Source: Mesorhizobium sp. Root157
GTDB lineage: Bacteria > Pseudomonadota > Alphaproteobacteria > Rhizobiales > Rhizobiaceae
Direction: 5' to 3'
DNA length: 64,000 nt
NCBI RefSeq assembly: GCF_001427385.1
Contig: NZ_LMGJ01000035.1
Span: 48,383-112,382, forward strand
Position numbers and translations under genes: made by a program. Shown here in pieces: positions 33,994 through 43,858 of this stretch. The notes below the pieces were generated by a model. The model searched no databases. It had not been told where the DNA came from and saw nothing but the letters and a program-made list of their open reading frames with translations. The first letter of the stretch is position 1. Each line of letters opens with the position of its first letter.

Positions 33994-35237
33994 GGTGCCT
34001 TCTTTACGTAGAGATGAAAGCCGCCATAGATGGCGGAGCGGTCGCGCCTGGAGAATTCGAGCGAGGCCGTTTCCTCATAAATCCACTGATCGAGCAGGGT
34101 CGAGGAGACGCGCCCCGGCAGCAAGGTGGGTTCGGCCGCAGTGCGGAAGATGACGCGAGCGCCGATCGAGGCGGTTCGGGTGATTTCCGTCCACAGGCCA
34201 TTGAGATGTTCATCCGTCATCCAGTCCTGTGCATCCAGCAGAACGAAGCGGTCCACCGAACCGGCATCTTTGCCGGCAAGGAACTCGATCATATTGGCAT
34301 GATGGATGGCGACGCGATCAGTGTTCTGACGTAGCAGGCTGTAGTTTCGATTTTCGAGGTAGCGCGGCAAGGCCGCCTCTCCCTGTTCGGGATAGCGGCG
34401 CGCGAAAGCCTGCCACGCAAAGTAGTTATCACTGAGGGGAAAGCCGCAAGCGAGTTTCTCCAGCCTGACTTTCAAAACGCTCGCCATCGAGCCATCACCA
34501 GCGGTGATCAGCGAGTCGTACTGTGCGGGAGGAATACCGAGGCCGAAAAGGGACGACTTGAGCGAAGTCGTCCATTTGACTGAGGGCTTGTTGAAAATGG
34601 GAGCCAGCCTCTCGTCAAAGAAGCGGCGCTGTTCGGCCAGCGAGCCAGCGCTCATGATGCCCGCAGGGTCAACTCCGTGGAGCTTGGCGATCCGGTGGCC
34701 GGCTGCAATGAAAAGTCCTAAAAGGCCCGTCTGGTAGAAATTCCGGTCGAACATTTCTATGCGCCGCAGGCCGCGCCAGTTCCGGCGCTCCCAGTAATGG
34801 CGACTCACCCGGTCGAGATGCGGTGCCACGAACCGATCATAGGCCTGTGAATTGTGTTTATTGTCCGGTGCGCCAAAGAAGCGGAAAAGATCTGCGTGCG
34901 ATGGCAGATGCCGGACTGCCGTCAGTTTCATGCGGTTCAGAGCAATGTGGGCTGCGTTGAGATCGACCGCGTCGATTCGTGCCGGCGATCTCGTAAGATA
35001 AGCGAGAATGTTGCAGCCGCCAGAAGCGATGGTGACGACGCGATGGCCTTCGCCAAGTTGCATGGCCTCGATGTCGACTTCCGGATCTTCCCAGATCTGC
35101 GGATAGACAAGGCCGGAAAAGGCCAGAGCAAACAACCGCTCCGAGAGGCCGGCCTTCGAGAACGCATTGTTCTGGTAAACGGCTTTTCCGACGTGCTTGC
35201 CGCGCTGAAAAACCAGTTCGTCGGAAACATCGGCCAT
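33990..35237 (-). CDS. btaA: BtaA: SAM:diacylglycerol 3-amino-3-carboxypropyltransferase
   Basis: This 415-residue DUF3419 protein transfers the aminocarboxypropyl group of SAM to diacylglycerol, the first step of betaine-lipid (DGTS) synthesis. Diagnostic stretches are FALAFSGLVYPQIWEDPEVD, VVTIASGGCNILAYL, VDLNAAHIALNRMKL and VLLDAQDWM. The frame can be opened by a TTG at 35267, but ATG 35237 with GGGGAA upstream is preferred. With btaB it forms a two-gene operon behind a Pho box, which fits phosphate-starvation lipid replacement as known in Rhodobacter and Sinorhizobium. Confidence 0.93.
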   Translation of the reverse strand: MADVSDELVFQRGKHVGKAVYQNNAFSKAGLSERLFALAFSGLVYPQIWEDPEVDIEAMQLGEGHRVVTIASGGCNILAYLTRSPARIDAVDLNAAHIALNRMKLTAVRHLPSHADLFRFFGAPDNKHNSQAYDRFVAPHLDRVSRHYWERRNWRGLRRIEMFDRNFYQTGLLGLFIAAGHRIAKLHGVDPAGIMSAGSLAEQRRFFDERLAPIFNKPSVKWTTSLKSSLFGLGIPPAQYDSLITAGDGSMASVLKVRLEKLACGFPLSDNYFAWQAFARRYPEQGEAALPRYLENRNYSLLRQNTDRVAIHHANMIEFLAGKDAGSVDRFVLLDAQDWMTDEHLNGLWTEITRTASIGARVIFRTAAEPTLLPGRVSSTLLDQWIYEETASLEFSRRDRSAIYGGFHLYVKKAP

Positions 35238-35284
35238 CGCATGCGATTCCCCGTTTGCAATGCGCAAGCGGGTAACGCAGAGGC

Positions 35285-35302
35285 GTGACAGGGGGGTGAC
35301 GG
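35285..35302 (-). promoter_or_regulatory. Pho box upstream of btaAB
   Basis: On the reverse strand CCGTCAC, four bases, then CTGTCAC form a tandem repeat with 11-base period. It matches the PhoB consensus CTGTCATnnnnCTGTCAT at 5 and 6 of 7 positions. It lies 48-65 bases before the btaA ATG. Confidence 0.7.
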
Positions 35303-35320
35303 ATTTCCGGTGGTTGCGCC

Positions 35321-38300
35321 CTACGCTTTTCCAAATCCGCCCGGTGTCGGGGTAGTCACAATGACGGCTTCGCCAGGTTCAAGGACGGTCTGGTCGCAGG
35401 CCTTGAGCACTTCAATGGCGCCGCCCTTGCGGCGTACCCTAGTTGCCCCAGGTTCTCCGTCGCCTCCTCCTTCCAGGCCCTTTGGCAGGCGGTTGCGGTG
35501 CGAAGACAGGATGGCGCACTCCATCTTCTCCAGAAAACGAATGGTGCGGCTGGTCCCGTCGCCGGCGTTCCACTTCCCTTTGCCTCCCGTGTCTTGCCGG
35601 ATGTGAAAATCCTCCAGCACGACCGGGAAACGCAGTTCCAGCACCTCCGGATCGGTCAGGCGCGAATTGGTCATATGCGTATGCACGCCCGATGTGCCGG
35701 CGAAGCCGCGGCCGTCGTTCATGCGGCCGGCTGGGGAACCTGAACAGATGGTCTCATAGTATTGGTATTTTTCATTGCCGAAGGTCAGGTTGTTCATGGT
35801 GCCCTGCGCGTTGGCCAACGCGCCCATGGCGCCGAACAGCGTGTTGGTGACGTGCTGAGAGGTCTCGACATTGCCGGCTACGACCGCGGCGGGGTAGGCG
35901 GGTTTCAGCATGCATCCGTCGGGTATGACGATATCGATCGGCCTGAGGCAGCCCGCATTCATGGGGATATTGTCCTCGACCATAACGCGGAATGCATAAA
36001 GCACGGCGGCCCGCGTGACCGGTTCGGGCGCATTGAAGTTGTTTTTCATCACCGGCGAGGTGCCGGTGAAATCAACGGTGGCCTGGCGTTTCTGGCGATC
36101 CACCGTGATCTTCACCCTGATCACCTGTCCGGTGTCGGTTGGGTATTCATATTCCGAACTGTCCGGCAGGCGCTCAAGTACGCGCCGCACGCTTTCGGCG
36201 GCGTTGTCCTGCACATGGCTCATATAGGCTTCGACCATTTCGAGGCCGAAATGATCGACCATTTTCTTGAGTTCGGCGATGCCCTTTTCATTGGCGGCGA
36301 TCTGCGCCTTGAGGTCGGCGATGTTTTGTTGAGGGTTGCGCACCGGGTAGGGATGATCGGTCAGAAGCGTATGAAGCTCCTTTTCGCGCAAGCGCCCGCG
36401 CTCGACGATCTGGAAATTGTCGAAGAGCACACCTTCCTCATCCACGGTCGTGGCAAGCGGCGTCATCGAACCGGGTGCGGTTCCGCCGATGTCGGCGTGG
36501 TGGCCGCGCGAGGCAGCCCAGAACAGGATTTTGTTGCCGGTGTCGTCAAAGACCGGCGTTACCACCGTAATGTCAGGCAGGTGGGTGCCGCCATTATAAG
36601 GCGCGTTCAGGGCAAAGACGTCTCCCGGCCGGATATTACCGGCGTTGAGCCGGACGACGGTTTCGACCGAGCGGTCCATGGAGCCCAGATGCACTGGCAT
36701 GTGAGGCGCATTGGCGACCAGTGCCCCATCGCGGTCGAAAACGGCGCAGGAGAAGTCCAGCCGCTCCTTGATGTTGACCGAATGGGCCGTGTTCTGCAGC
36801 GTCACGCCCATCTGTTCGGCGATCGACATGAACAGGTTGTTGAAGACTTCCAGCAAGATCGGATCGGCCTTGGTGCCGAGTGCTGCCTGGCGTCGCTTCT
36901 GTTCGATGCGGCGTATCAGGACATGGTTCTTTGCGGTGATAGTGGCCTGCCAACCAAGTTCGACGACGATCGTCTGGTTAGGCTCTATGATGAGCGCGGG
37001 GCCAGCGATCTTGTACCCTGACTTGAGTTGATGGCGATGGAAAATACCGGCATCGCGCCATTGGCCCTCGGCAAAGATTTTGCCGGTTTCGGAGGTAGTT
37101 GCGGCAATATCCTCGACATCTGAGTCACTTTCGCTCAACCCCTTGGTGCCGGTGTCGGAACCCTCGACGCCGACAGCCTCCACCACCATCGGCTTGTTGT
37201 CGTAAACGAAACCGAACTGGGCCTTGTGCGCCGCTTCGAAATCCCGCTTGGCCCGCTCAACCGAGCGATGCTCGAAGCCTGTCGGGAGGGAAGTGTCGGT
37301 TCCGTCATAGCGGATATGGAGAACTGGCTTCGTTCCAATGTCTGCATCTGGAATGCCTTGTCCGGCGAGTTCTTTTGTGACCGCTTCCTGCAAGGCGCCG
37401 ATCAGTTGATTGATCACGGGCAATGTGGCCTCATCCAACGGTTGGAGCAGGGCCTGCTGGCGCGAGGCGAAGACCGAGGCAAGGCCGATGCCGTAGGCGG
37501 AAAGCAAGCCGGAAAAGGGGTGGATGAGCACGGCTTCCATGCCGAGCGCATCGGCCACGAGGCAGGCATGCTGGCCACCGGCGCCACCGAAGCAGTTCAG
37601 CAGGTATTCAGTGACATCATAGCCGCGCTGAACGGATATTTTCTTGATGGCGTTGGCCATGTTCTCGATAGCGACCGTGATAAAACCTTCCGCCACGGCT
37701 TCCGGTGTGTGGCCGTCATCGATCTCGGCGGCCAGTGCCGTGAATTTTTCTCGCGCGATGCCGGCGTCCAACGGCTCGTTCTGGGTGGTGCCGAAGATTG
37801 CCGGGAACACGTCGGGCCGAAGCTTTCCCAGCATCACATTGGCGTCGGTGACCGTCAGCGGCCCACCGCGCCGGTAGCAGGCAGGACCGGGGTTGGCTCC
37901 GGCCGAATCCGGCCCGGCACGGAAACGCCCCGCCTCGTAGTGGAGGATTGAACCGCCGCCTGCAGCGACCGTGTGGATGCGCATCATCGGTGCCCGCACG
38001 CGTACCCCCGCCACCTCGGTGTCGAAGGCGCGCTCGTAGTAGCCGTCATAGTGGGCGACGTCTGTGGAGGTTCCGCCCATGTCGAAACCGATCACCTTGC
38101 CGAAGCCGGCAAGCTTTGCGGTCTCCACCATGCCGACCACGCCGCCGGCGGGTCCGGACAAAAGTGCGTCCTTGCCCTGGAACATGTCCGCGGCAGTCAG
38201 TCCGCCCGAAGACATCATGAACATTAATCTTGGGCTCGCCGCGGTCGAGCGCTCGCTCTGCTCGCCGGCCTCTCCATTCATTTGCGCGTTGTCGGCGTCG

Positions 38301-39064
38301 CGGCGAAAGGCGGCCGACGACGGCCGACGTGCGGTTGCACTTGCGGGCTTCGCCCGTTCTGCCGTCACGCCAAGTTGCTGCGCCACCTGTTGCACATAGC
38401 GCGAGAGGATTGGCGAGAGATACGCGTCCACCACCGTTGTGTCGCCGCGCCCGACCAGCTTGATAAGCGGCGAAACCTCGTGGCTTGCCGATACCTGGCC
38501 GAAACCGAGCTTGCGGCAGACTTTTGCCACCGCTTTCTCATGGTCGGGGTACTTCCAGGCATGCATGAAAACGATGGCAACGGCATCGAAGCCGTCTGTT
38601 CTGGCCTGCTCTATAGCCGGCTTGACGGCGGCGATATCGAGCAAGCTCTCGACGCAGCCGTCAGCCAGAACGCGTTCGTCCACCTCGACAACACGCTCAT
38701 AGAGCTGTTCCGGCAGGATGATCTCCTTGGCGAAGATGTCGGGCCGCGCCTGGTAGGCGATCCTCAGCGCATCCCGAAATCCTTTGGTGATCAGGAGCAG
38801 GACGCGGTCGCCCTTGCGCTCGAGAAGCGCGTTGGTGGCAACAGTCGTGCCCATCTTGATGTCGCCAATGCGGTCAGAAGGTATCGGCTCGCCGGCCTTC
38901 AGGCCAAGCAGGTCGCGGATGCCTTGAATAGCGGCATCGCGATAGGCTTCCGGGTTTTCCGACAGCAATTTGTAAGGATGAAACCGGCCTTGCGGATCGC
39001 GGCCGATGATATCGGTAAAGGTGCCGCCACGATCGATCCAGAAATCCCAATTGGCGCCCGGCAT
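35321..39064 (-). CDS. Fused hydantoinase A/B type 5-oxoprolinase
   Basis: This 1247-residue ATP-dependent 5-oxoprolinase or N-methylhydantoinase-type enzyme has the HyuA half ([49 protein letters not shown]) followed by the HyuB half ([53 protein letters not shown]). The likely role is ring opening of 5-oxoproline to glutamate. ATG 39064 has GGGAG seven bases upstream. Residues 234-278 (bases 38231-38365) are an in-frame insertion of low-complexity, Ala/Arg/Ser-rich sequence between VAQQLGV and [10 protein letters not shown], where relatives normally run straight through; the enzyme may still fold around it. Confidence 0.92.
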   Translation of the reverse strand: MPGANWDFWIDRGGTFTDIIGRDPQGRFHPYKLLSENPEAYRDAAIQGIRDLLGLKAGEPIPSDRIGDIKMGTTVATNALLERKGDRVLLLITKGFRDALRIAYQARPDIFAKEIILPEQLYERVVEVDERVLADGCVESLLDIAAVKPAIEQARTDGFDAVAIVFMHAWKYPDHEKAVAKVCRKLGFGQVSASHEVSPLIKLVGRGDTTVVDAYLSPILSRYVQQVAQQLGVTAERAKPASATARRPSSAAFRRDADNAQMNGEAGEQSERSTAASPRLMFMMSSGGLTAADMFQGKDALLSGPAGGVVGMVETAKLAGFGKVIGFDMGGTSTDVAHYDGYYERAFDTEVAGVRVRAPMMRIHTVAAGGGSILHYEAGRFRAGPDSAGANPGPACYRRGGPLTVTDANVMLGKLRPDVFPAIFGTTQNEPLDAGIAREKFTALAAEIDDGHTPEAVAEGFITVAIENMANAIKKISVQRGYDVTEYLLNCFGGAGGQHACLVADALGMEAVLIHPFSGLLSAYGIGLASVFASRQQALLQPLDEATLPVINQLIGALQEAVTKELAGQGIPDADIGTKPVLHIRYDGTDTSLPTGFEHRSVERAKRDFEAAHKAQFGFVYDNKPMVVEAVGVEGSDTGTKGLSESDSDVEDIAATTSETGKIFAEGQWRDAGIFHRHQLKSGYKIAGPALIIEPNQTIVVELGWQATITAKNHVLIRRIEQKRRQAALGTKADPILLEVFNNLFMSIAEQMGVTLQNTAHSVNIKERLDFSCAVFDRDGALVANAPHMPVHLGSMDRSVETVVRLNAGNIRPGDVFALNAPYNGGTHLPDITVVTPVFDDTGNKILFWAASRGHHADIGGTAPGSMTPLATTVDEEGVLFDNFQIVERGRLREKELHTLLTDHPYPVRNPQQNIADLKAQIAANEKGIAELKKMVDHFGLEMVEAYMSHVQDNAAESVRRVLERLPDSSEYEYPTDTGQVIRVKITVDRQKRQATVDFTGTSPVMKNNFNAPEPVTRAAVLYAFRVMVEDNIPMNAGCLRPIDIVIPDGCMLKPAYPAAVVAGNVETSQHVTNTLFGAMGALANAQGTMNNLTFGNEKYQYYETICSGSPAGRMNDGRGFAGTSGVHTHMTNSRLTDPEVLELRFPVVLEDFHIRQDTGGKGKWNAGDGTSRTIRFLEKMECAILSSHRNRLPKGLEGGGDGEPGATRVRRKGGAIEVLKACDQTVLEPGEAVIVTTPTPGGFGKA
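38231..38365 (-). repeat. In-frame inserted element inside the 5-oxoprolinase gene
   Basis: The 135-base segment encodes 45 extra residues ([15 protein letters not shown] at one end, [15 protein letters not shown] near the other) that break a conserved part of the HyuA domain. Length is a multiple of three and no stop is introduced. Composition and peptide style resemble rhizobial palindromic repeats that can land in coding sequence; the identity of the repeat is not proven here. Confidence 0.5.
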
Positions 39065-39253
39065 GGCCTGCTCCCGATGACATTCTGTGAGCCTGTTAGA
39101 CCGCAATGGATTGATCGACAACGATTTTGAGCGGCTTACGCGGCTAGGTGTTGTTACACATCGAAACGCAACGTTATGAAACGGAGTCGCTCTTTCAACA
39201 TTACATTCTCGACCGCCCGCGGATACGGGGCGTTGTTGTAAAGGAGAGATATT

Positions 39254-39523
39254 ATGAAGAAGCTCATTCTCGCATCGGTTTCTGCCCTTGCCCTTTTCGG
39301 CGTTGCTGCCTGCAGCGATAGCGGCACGGATACGACCACGACGCAGAGCACAAATCCTCCGGCCACCGAGCAGCCGATGACTCCGGCAGCGCCGGATCCA
39401 AATGCACCGCCGGCCACCGACAATTCGACCACGCAGAGCATCACACCTGCGCCGTCGGACGGTTCGGCTGACGATAGCGGGGCCATGCCGGTTCAGCCAG
39501 CGCCGACCGCTCCGGCACAGTAA
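39254..39523 (+). CDS. Small Pro/Thr/Ala-rich lipoprotein
   Basis: This 89-residue protein has a lipoprotein signal ([20 protein letters not shown]), so the mature chain starts at the cysteine of VAAC. The rest is low complexity, rich in Thr, Pro, Ala, Asp and Ser, with repeats such as [11 protein letters not shown] and [10 protein letters not shown], and looks disordered. AAGGAGA precedes the ATG at ideal spacing and a terminator follows, so it is a single-gene unit. The function is unknown. Confidence 0.82.
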   Translation: MKKLILASVSALALFGVAACSDSGTDTTTTQSTNPPATEQPMTPAAPDPNAPPATDNSTTQSITPAPSDGSADDSGAMPVQPAPTAPAQ

Positions 39524-39550
39524 GCCTCTAGGAGCGGATGTTTGAAACGG

Positions 39551-39580
39551 AAGGGCCGGCATCCGCCGGCCCTTCTTTTT
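39551..39580 (+). terminator. Intrinsic terminator after the small lipoprotein gene
   Basis: A 10-bp perfect stem (AAGGGCCGGC, ATCC loop, GCCGGCCCTT) is followed by CTTTTT. Confidence 0.9.
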
Positions 39581-39648
39581 GCCGAATTGGGAGAGTTGGG
39601 TGTTTCGTGGCCTTGATCGCCGTGGGGCGTTCGCTTTAAGAAGCGCCC

Positions 39649-40368
39649 ATGTCGATCTGGCTTCGCATCGGTGAGTTCGTTCAACGGCTATCGTCTTCGG
39701 CGTCCAGCGGTGTTGCCGAAGTCGTCGAAGCCGTGCGCACGATGTTTGCCGGCGACCCGGAATTGCGGCGCAAGGTCGCGTTCTCGGTCGCCATGATCGC
39801 GCTCTCCGCCAAGATGGCCAAGGCGGACGGCATCGTCACGCAAGACGAGGTGCGCGCCTTCCAGGCGATTTTCGATGTGCCCAGGGAGGAGGCGCGCAAC
39901 GTTGCGCGGCTATACGACCTGGCCAAACGAGACATTGCCGGCTTCGAGGCCTATGCCGAACAGATGGCCGGGCTTTGCGGCAATGGCGCCCAGAACTGTA
40001 TGATGCTGGAAGATGTTCTGGATGGGCTGTTTTACATAGCCACGGTTGATGGCGTCTTGCACGAACGGGAAGGCCAGTTCCTGCACCGGATTGCCGAAAT
40101 CTTCGAAATCGAGGAAGATCACTACCAGACCATCCTGGGGCGGCACGTCGAACTCGGCGACGCCGACCCTTACGTAGTTCTGGGAATTGAGCGCGGTAAA
40201 TCGCTGGCCGAAGTCAAGAAGCACTATCGCAAACTTGTCTCGGACAATCATCCCGACCGCCTGATCGCTCGTGGCTTGCCGCAGGAATTCATCAAGATCG
40301 CGACGACCCGGCTTGCGGCGATAAATGCCGCTTACGAAATCATCGAGCGGAGCCTGCAAGCGGCATGA
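39649..40368 (+). CDS. TerB-DnaJ domain protein (DjlA-like)
   Basis: This 239-residue protein has a TerB-type helical domain ([38 protein letters not shown]) and a C-terminal J domain with HPD at 201-203 ([13 protein letters not shown]). It lacks the N-terminal membrane helix of E. coli DjlA and looks cytosolic. It is likely a co-chaperone stimulating DnaK. The stop overlaps the amidase start by four bases (ATGA), so both are translationally coupled. Confidence 0.88.
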   Translation: MSIWLRIGEFVQRLSSSASSGVAEVVEAVRTMFAGDPELRRKVAFSVAMIALSAKMAKADGIVTQDEVRAFQAIFDVPREEARNVARLYDLAKRDIAGFEAYAEQMAGLCGNGAQNCMMLEDVLDGLFYIATVDGVLHEREGQFLHRIAEIFEIEEDHYQTILGRHVELGDADPYVVLGIERGKSLAEVKKHYRKLVSDNHPDRLIARGLPQEFIKIATTRLAAINAAYEIIERSLQAA

Positions 40369-41129
40369 GCGGCTTCTCACCCGACCATCCCGGAGCAGAG
40401 GTCAGGGTTTCTCCGAATTTCAGTCCACGACGCGGTGCGCACCGGCCCAGTATGATCGTGCTTCACTACACGGGCATGGAAACCGGCGAAGGGGCGGAAG
40501 CCTGGCTTTGCAATCCGGCAAGCGCAGTCTCCTCGCACTATCTGGTGCATGAGGACGGCCGCATCATCCAGATGGTGCGCGAGAGCGACCGTGCCTGGCA
40601 TGCCGGCAAGAGTTCCTGGCGTGGTGAGGCGGACATAAATTCGCACTCGGTCGGCATCGAGATCGTCAATCCCGGCCACATGCTGGGCTACCCGCCATTT
40701 CCCGACAGGCAGATTTATGCCGTGATCGATTTGTGCCGCGGCATCGTCAACCGCTACCGGATGAGGCCGGAGCATGTACTTGCCCATTCCGATGTCGCGC
40801 CGGGACGGAAAATCGACCCAGGTGAAAGGTTTCCCTGGGCGCGGCTGTTCGACGCGGGCGTCGGCAACCTCGTGAAGGCTTCCCCGATCAGGAGCGGTGC
40901 CGTGTTGCGGAGCGGCGACAAGGGGCAGGCTGTCGAAGAATTGCAATCGATGCTGGCGCTCTATGGCTACGGCGTGGATATTACTGGCGTATTCGACCGG
41001 CAGACCTCGATTGTCGTCGAGGCATTCCAACGCCATTTTCGCCCCCGTCTCGTGGATGGGATTGCAGATGGTTCGACCATGCGCACACTTTCCAAGATGC
41101 TCGCCACGGTTGAAACAAGTCTCGGCTGA
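40365..41129 (+). CDS. N-acetylmuramoyl-L-alanine amidase (AmiD-type)
   Basis: This 254-residue protein has an Amidase_2 domain with zinc ligands H34 (IVLHYTG), SVGIEIVNPGH and HSDVAPGRKIDPG, then a C-terminal PG_binding_1 repeat (LRSGDKGQAVEELQSMLALY). There is no N-terminal signal peptide, so it may act in the cytoplasm on recycled muropeptides or be exported in another way. Coupling to the TerB-DnaJ gene is by a four-base overlap. Confidence 0.9.
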   Translation: MSGFSPDHPGAEVRVSPNFSPRRGAHRPSMIVLHYTGMETGEGAEAWLCNPASAVSSHYLVHEDGRIIQMVRESDRAWHAGKSSWRGEADINSHSVGIEIVNPGHMLGYPPFPDRQIYAVIDLCRGIVNRYRMRPEHVLAHSDVAPGRKIDPGERFPWARLFDAGVGNLVKASPIRSGAVLRSGDKGQAVEELQSMLALYGYGVDITGVFDRQTSIVVEAFQRHFRPRLVDGIADGSTMRTLSKMLATVETSLG

Positions 41130-41160
41130 ATATCAATTCGAACCGGCGAGATTACGAGCT

Positions 41161-41175
41161 GTCACTCAAAGTGAC
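41161..41175. other. Short perfect hairpin in the amidase-SLT gap
   Basis: GTCACTCAAAGTGAC is a 6-bp inverted repeat with a 3-base loop in the 186-base gap at 41130-41315. There is no T-run. It may be an operator or a weak hairpin; nothing else was identified in the gap. Confidence 0.35.
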
Positions 41176-41315
41176 TTGCTCTGCCTTCTTTGACCCAAGT
41201 TCGGCCTTCAAAGGCCACATCGAGTAGGTCGCGGGCGTCATTATCAAGATGTTCCCACCTCGATGAAGCCATCCCGCGTGAACAACTTCGCGCGGCCCAA
41301 TTAGTATAGGATCTT

Positions 41316-41957
41316 ATGAACAAGTTGTCCGTCTTGACGGTAGCCTTTGCTGCCGGTGTGTTGAGTATTGCCGCAAGCACCGCACAGGCTGCGCAAATCG
41401 AATTGCCGGGGGTCAAGAGCTACGCTGCCTCGAATGGCCAGTCGGCTGAAAAGCAACCCGCGACACAGAAATCTGCTGGGAAAAGCCTGAAGACCGCTGC
41501 TGCCAATGCCGGTAAGCCTACCAAGAAAAAGCCGCGAGCTGTTTCGAAATCGACTTCGAAATCGACAGGCGGAACGCGCTACACCACAATCATCGCGCGC
41601 TACGCAGCCAGCTATGGCGTACCGGTTCACCTCGCCCACGCAGTCGTCCAGGTCGAGAGCAACTACCGGGCGAATGTTGTCGGCAGCGCTGGGGAAATCG
41701 GGCTGATGCAGATCAAGCCGGCCACGGCCCGCATGATGGGTTACAGTGGCTCCACCAAGGGTCTGTTCAACCCGGAGACCAATATCAAGTACGGGATGAA
41801 GTATTTGGCGATGGCGCATGATCTTGGCGGTGGAACGACCTGTGGAACGATCCTGAAATACAATGCCGGCCATGCGGCCAAGCGTATGAATCCGGTGTCG
41901 TCGGCCTATTGCAGCAAGGTCAAGGTTCAGATGGCTGCGCTCGGGTCTTCGACCTGA
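41316..41957 (+). CDS. Secreted lytic transglycosylase (SLT domain)
   Basis: This 213-residue protein has a signal peptide (MNKLSVLTVAFAAGVLSIAA, cleavage after TAQA), a basic Lys/Ser/Thr linker of about 50 residues and an SLT domain with catalytic glutamate E114 in VVQVESNYRANVVG. GEIGLMQIKPATARMMGY and LKYNAGHA follow. It cleaves peptidoglycan glycan strands in the periplasm. AGGATC precedes the ATG. Confidence 0.9.
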   Translation: MNKLSVLTVAFAAGVLSIAASTAQAAQIELPGVKSYAASNGQSAEKQPATQKSAGKSLKTAAANAGKPTKKKPRAVSKSTSKSTGGTRYTTIIARYAASYGVPVHLAHAVVQVESNYRANVVGSAGEIGLMQIKPATARMMGYSGSTKGLFNPETNIKYGMKYLAMAHDLGGGTTCGTILKYNAGHAAKRMNPVSSAYCSKVKVQMAALGSST

Positions 41958-41981
41958 GCCAAGCCGGTCGCCGCTTTTTTG

Positions 41982-42010
41982 TTGCGTTTTGAGCGGCGAC
42001 CCCCTTTATA
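41982..42010 (+). promoter_or_regulatory. rnpB promoter
   Basis: TTGCGT (41982-41987) and TTTATA (42005-42010) are exactly 17 bases apart. They end eight bases before the predicted 5' end of RNase P RNA. Confidence 0.7.
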
Positions 42011-42017
42011 CGCTCCT

Positions 42018-42416
42018 GCCAGCTGGCCGGGCGGCCGCACCTGCGAGAGCTGAAAGGCTGTGGGTGAGGAAAGTCCGGGCTCCATGGAAACACGGTGCCG
42101 GTTAACAGCCGGCGGGGGCGACCTCAGGGAAAGTGCCACAGAGAGCAGACCGCCACGAAGTTCGTGGCAAGGGTGAAAGGGTGGGGTAAGAGCCCACCGC
42201 GCGACCGGCAACGGGAGCGGCATGGTAAACCCCACCGGGAGCAAGACCGAATAGGGGCGGTGCGAGGGGAAACCTTCGAGGGCTGTTTCCGGCTCACCGT
42301 CCGGGTAGGTTGCGTGAGACGCCTGGCAACAGGCGTCCAAGATGAATGGCCGCCACGTTCTCGCGCCGTAAGGGGCGAGGGCCATACAAAACCCGGCTTA
42401 CAGGCCAGCTGGCATT
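42018..42416 (+). ncRNA. rnpB: RNase P RNA component, bacterial class A
   Basis: The universal CR-I block GAGGAAAGTCCGGGCTCC is at 42066-42083 and the CR-V block AGATGAATGGC near 42340. CAGACCGCC and GGTAAGAGCCCACCGC mark the central helices. The P1 stem closes between GCCAGCTGGCC at the 5' end and GGCCAGCTGGC at the 3' end (42403-42413). Length, about 400 bases, is normal for alphaproteobacteria. It matures tRNA 5' ends with the RnpA protein. Ends are accurate to a few bases. Confidence 0.95.
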
Positions 42417-42502
42417 TTCTTTCTATTTCAGCGCGTACGTTGAAAAGTTGAGGGGCGGTTCAAGTGTAGCCTTGGATCGCCCTTTCCATTTTTCTGTGCT
42501 CA

Positions 42503-43636
42503 CTATTCCGGCAGGCGATCGAGCGAGACCTCGATCGCGCCCCAAAGTTCTTCTGCCGGTTCGCATCCGATCGACATGCGCACGAAACCGGGTGGCACGA
42601 TGTCGCCGCGGCGCGTGCGGCGTTCTGCCGAAGTGTGCACACCGCCGAACGAAGTCGCGGATTCCATCAACTCGCAGCCATTAATGAAATCCTCGGCCGC
42701 CTCTTCAGACGCCAGAACGAAGCTGATGAGGAAGCCGAAGCGCTCCATCTGGACCCGCGCCAGATTGTGCGACGGATCGCCTTCAAGTCCGGGGAAGCGC
42801 ACCATGCGCACCTTGGGATGGGCCTTGAGGCGCGGCGCGATGAATTCCGCCGTGTCGCACATGCGCTCGAAGCGCACGTCGAGCGTTTCCAGGCCGCGAT
42901 GCACCAGCCATGCTTCAAACGGGCCCGGGATCGCGCCGCAGGTCTTGCGCCAATCCTGCACCGCCGCGATGATATCGGCGTTTCGGCTGGCGACATGGCC
43001 GAACAGCACGTCGGAATGGCCGTTGGGGGCCTTGGTATCTGCGGCAACGACGATATCGGCGCCGAAATCGAGCGGGCGCTGGCCGAATGGCGTCATCGTC
43101 GTGTTGTCGACCACCAGCAGGGCGCCGGCGGCCTGGGTGGCCTTGGCCACGGCGGCTATGTCGCAAATGTCGAGCCCGGGATTGGAGGGCGTCTCCATGA
43201 ATGCCAACCTGTAGCCCTCGAAACCTCCGTCGAGGAAAGAGGCCGTCGGGCGCGTGTCATATTCGACGCCGAATCGCTTCAGGAAACGGTCGCCGATGCC
43301 GCGCGTGGTCGGGTAGCCGTCGCTGGCGATGAGAATACGGTCGCCCGCCTTCAGCAGCGCGAAGAATACCGCCGATATCGCTGCCATGCCGGAGGGAAAA
43401 GCGACGCACTGCGCGTCTTCCATATGCGCAATCATGTGCTCCACCGCATCCCAGGTCGGGTTGCTGAAGCGGCCATATTGATGGAAGCCGGTCGCGTCGC
43501 CCGGAGCGTGGAATACAGCGGCCATGGTCAGAGGCAGCGGTATGGAATCTCCTTTTTCGAGAGAAGCACGGCGAAGATGGGAAACGGCCGCGGCGCGCAA
43601 TTTGGCGCTACCGGACCTCGGGGTGGAATCGGACAT
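42503..43636 (-). CDS. Trans-sulfuration-type PLP enzyme (cystathionine gamma-lyase-like)
   Basis: This 377-residue Cys/Met metabolism PLP enzyme has the Schiff-base lysine K202 in AADTKAPNGHSDVLFG, the phosphate-binding HQYGRFSNPTWDAVE, FPSGMAAISAVFF and SFGGVHTSAERR near the C-terminus. It is shorter than the paralogue at 14817 and clearly different from it, especially around the lysine (DTKAPNGHSD versus [11 protein letters not shown]). The DTK form is unusual for this family, so the reaction is uncertain. It is convergent with rnpB. Confidence 0.82.
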   Translation of the reverse strand: MSDSTPRSGSAKLRAAAVSHLRRASLEKGDSIPLPLTMAAVFHAPGDATGFHQYGRFSNPTWDAVEHMIAHMEDAQCVAFPSGMAAISAVFFALLKAGDRILIASDGYPTTRGIGDRFLKRFGVEYDTRPTASFLDGGFEGYRLAFMETPSNPGLDICDIAAVAKATQAAGALLVVDNTTMTPFGQRPLDFGADIVVAADTKAPNGHSDVLFGHVASRNADIIAAVQDWRKTCGAIPGPFEAWLVHRGLETLDVRFERMCDTAEFIAPRLKAHPKVRMVRFPGLEGDPSHNLARVQMERFGFLISFVLASEEAAEDFINGCELMESATSFGGVHTSAERRTRRGDIVPPGFVRMSIGCEPAEELWGAIEVSLDRLPE

Positions 43637-43824
43637 CGGCTAGGCAACTTTCTTCATTCTGCTGAAACGCAGGCCTGACGCTATGCCTGCTCGCGGCCCG
43701 CTGCAAGAGACAGGCGTTGCTCCGACCCGTTTCTAAACGGTTCGTTAGGCTTAATGGACGATAAAGGCGAGCATGCCGCAGAAGCGCTTCGTGAGGTCGT
43801 GGCGAGCGGACAGCAGAACCCGTT

Positions 43825-43858
43825 CCCGTTGACGCCCATAGTTCCCCATGGTATCCCA
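43825..43858 (+). promoter_or_regulatory. mraZ promoter with MraZ-box-like repeats
   Basis: TTGACG (43829-43834) and TATCCC (43852-43857) are 17 bases apart and form a candidate promoter. Over it lies an array with exact 10-base period: CCCG at 43825 and CCCA at 43835, 43845 and 43855. On the reverse strand this reads TGGGN five-base boxes with five-base spacers, as in E. coli MraZ boxes. The 404-base region 43637-44040 also holds a palindrome CCGTTTCTAAACGG (43727-43740); no other convincing feature was found there. Confidence 0.6.

Noticed and set aside
42430..42502. Terminator for the convergent PLP enzyme gene
   Set aside because: The possible AGGGCG/CGCCCCT pairing has a very long loop and no consistent T-run.
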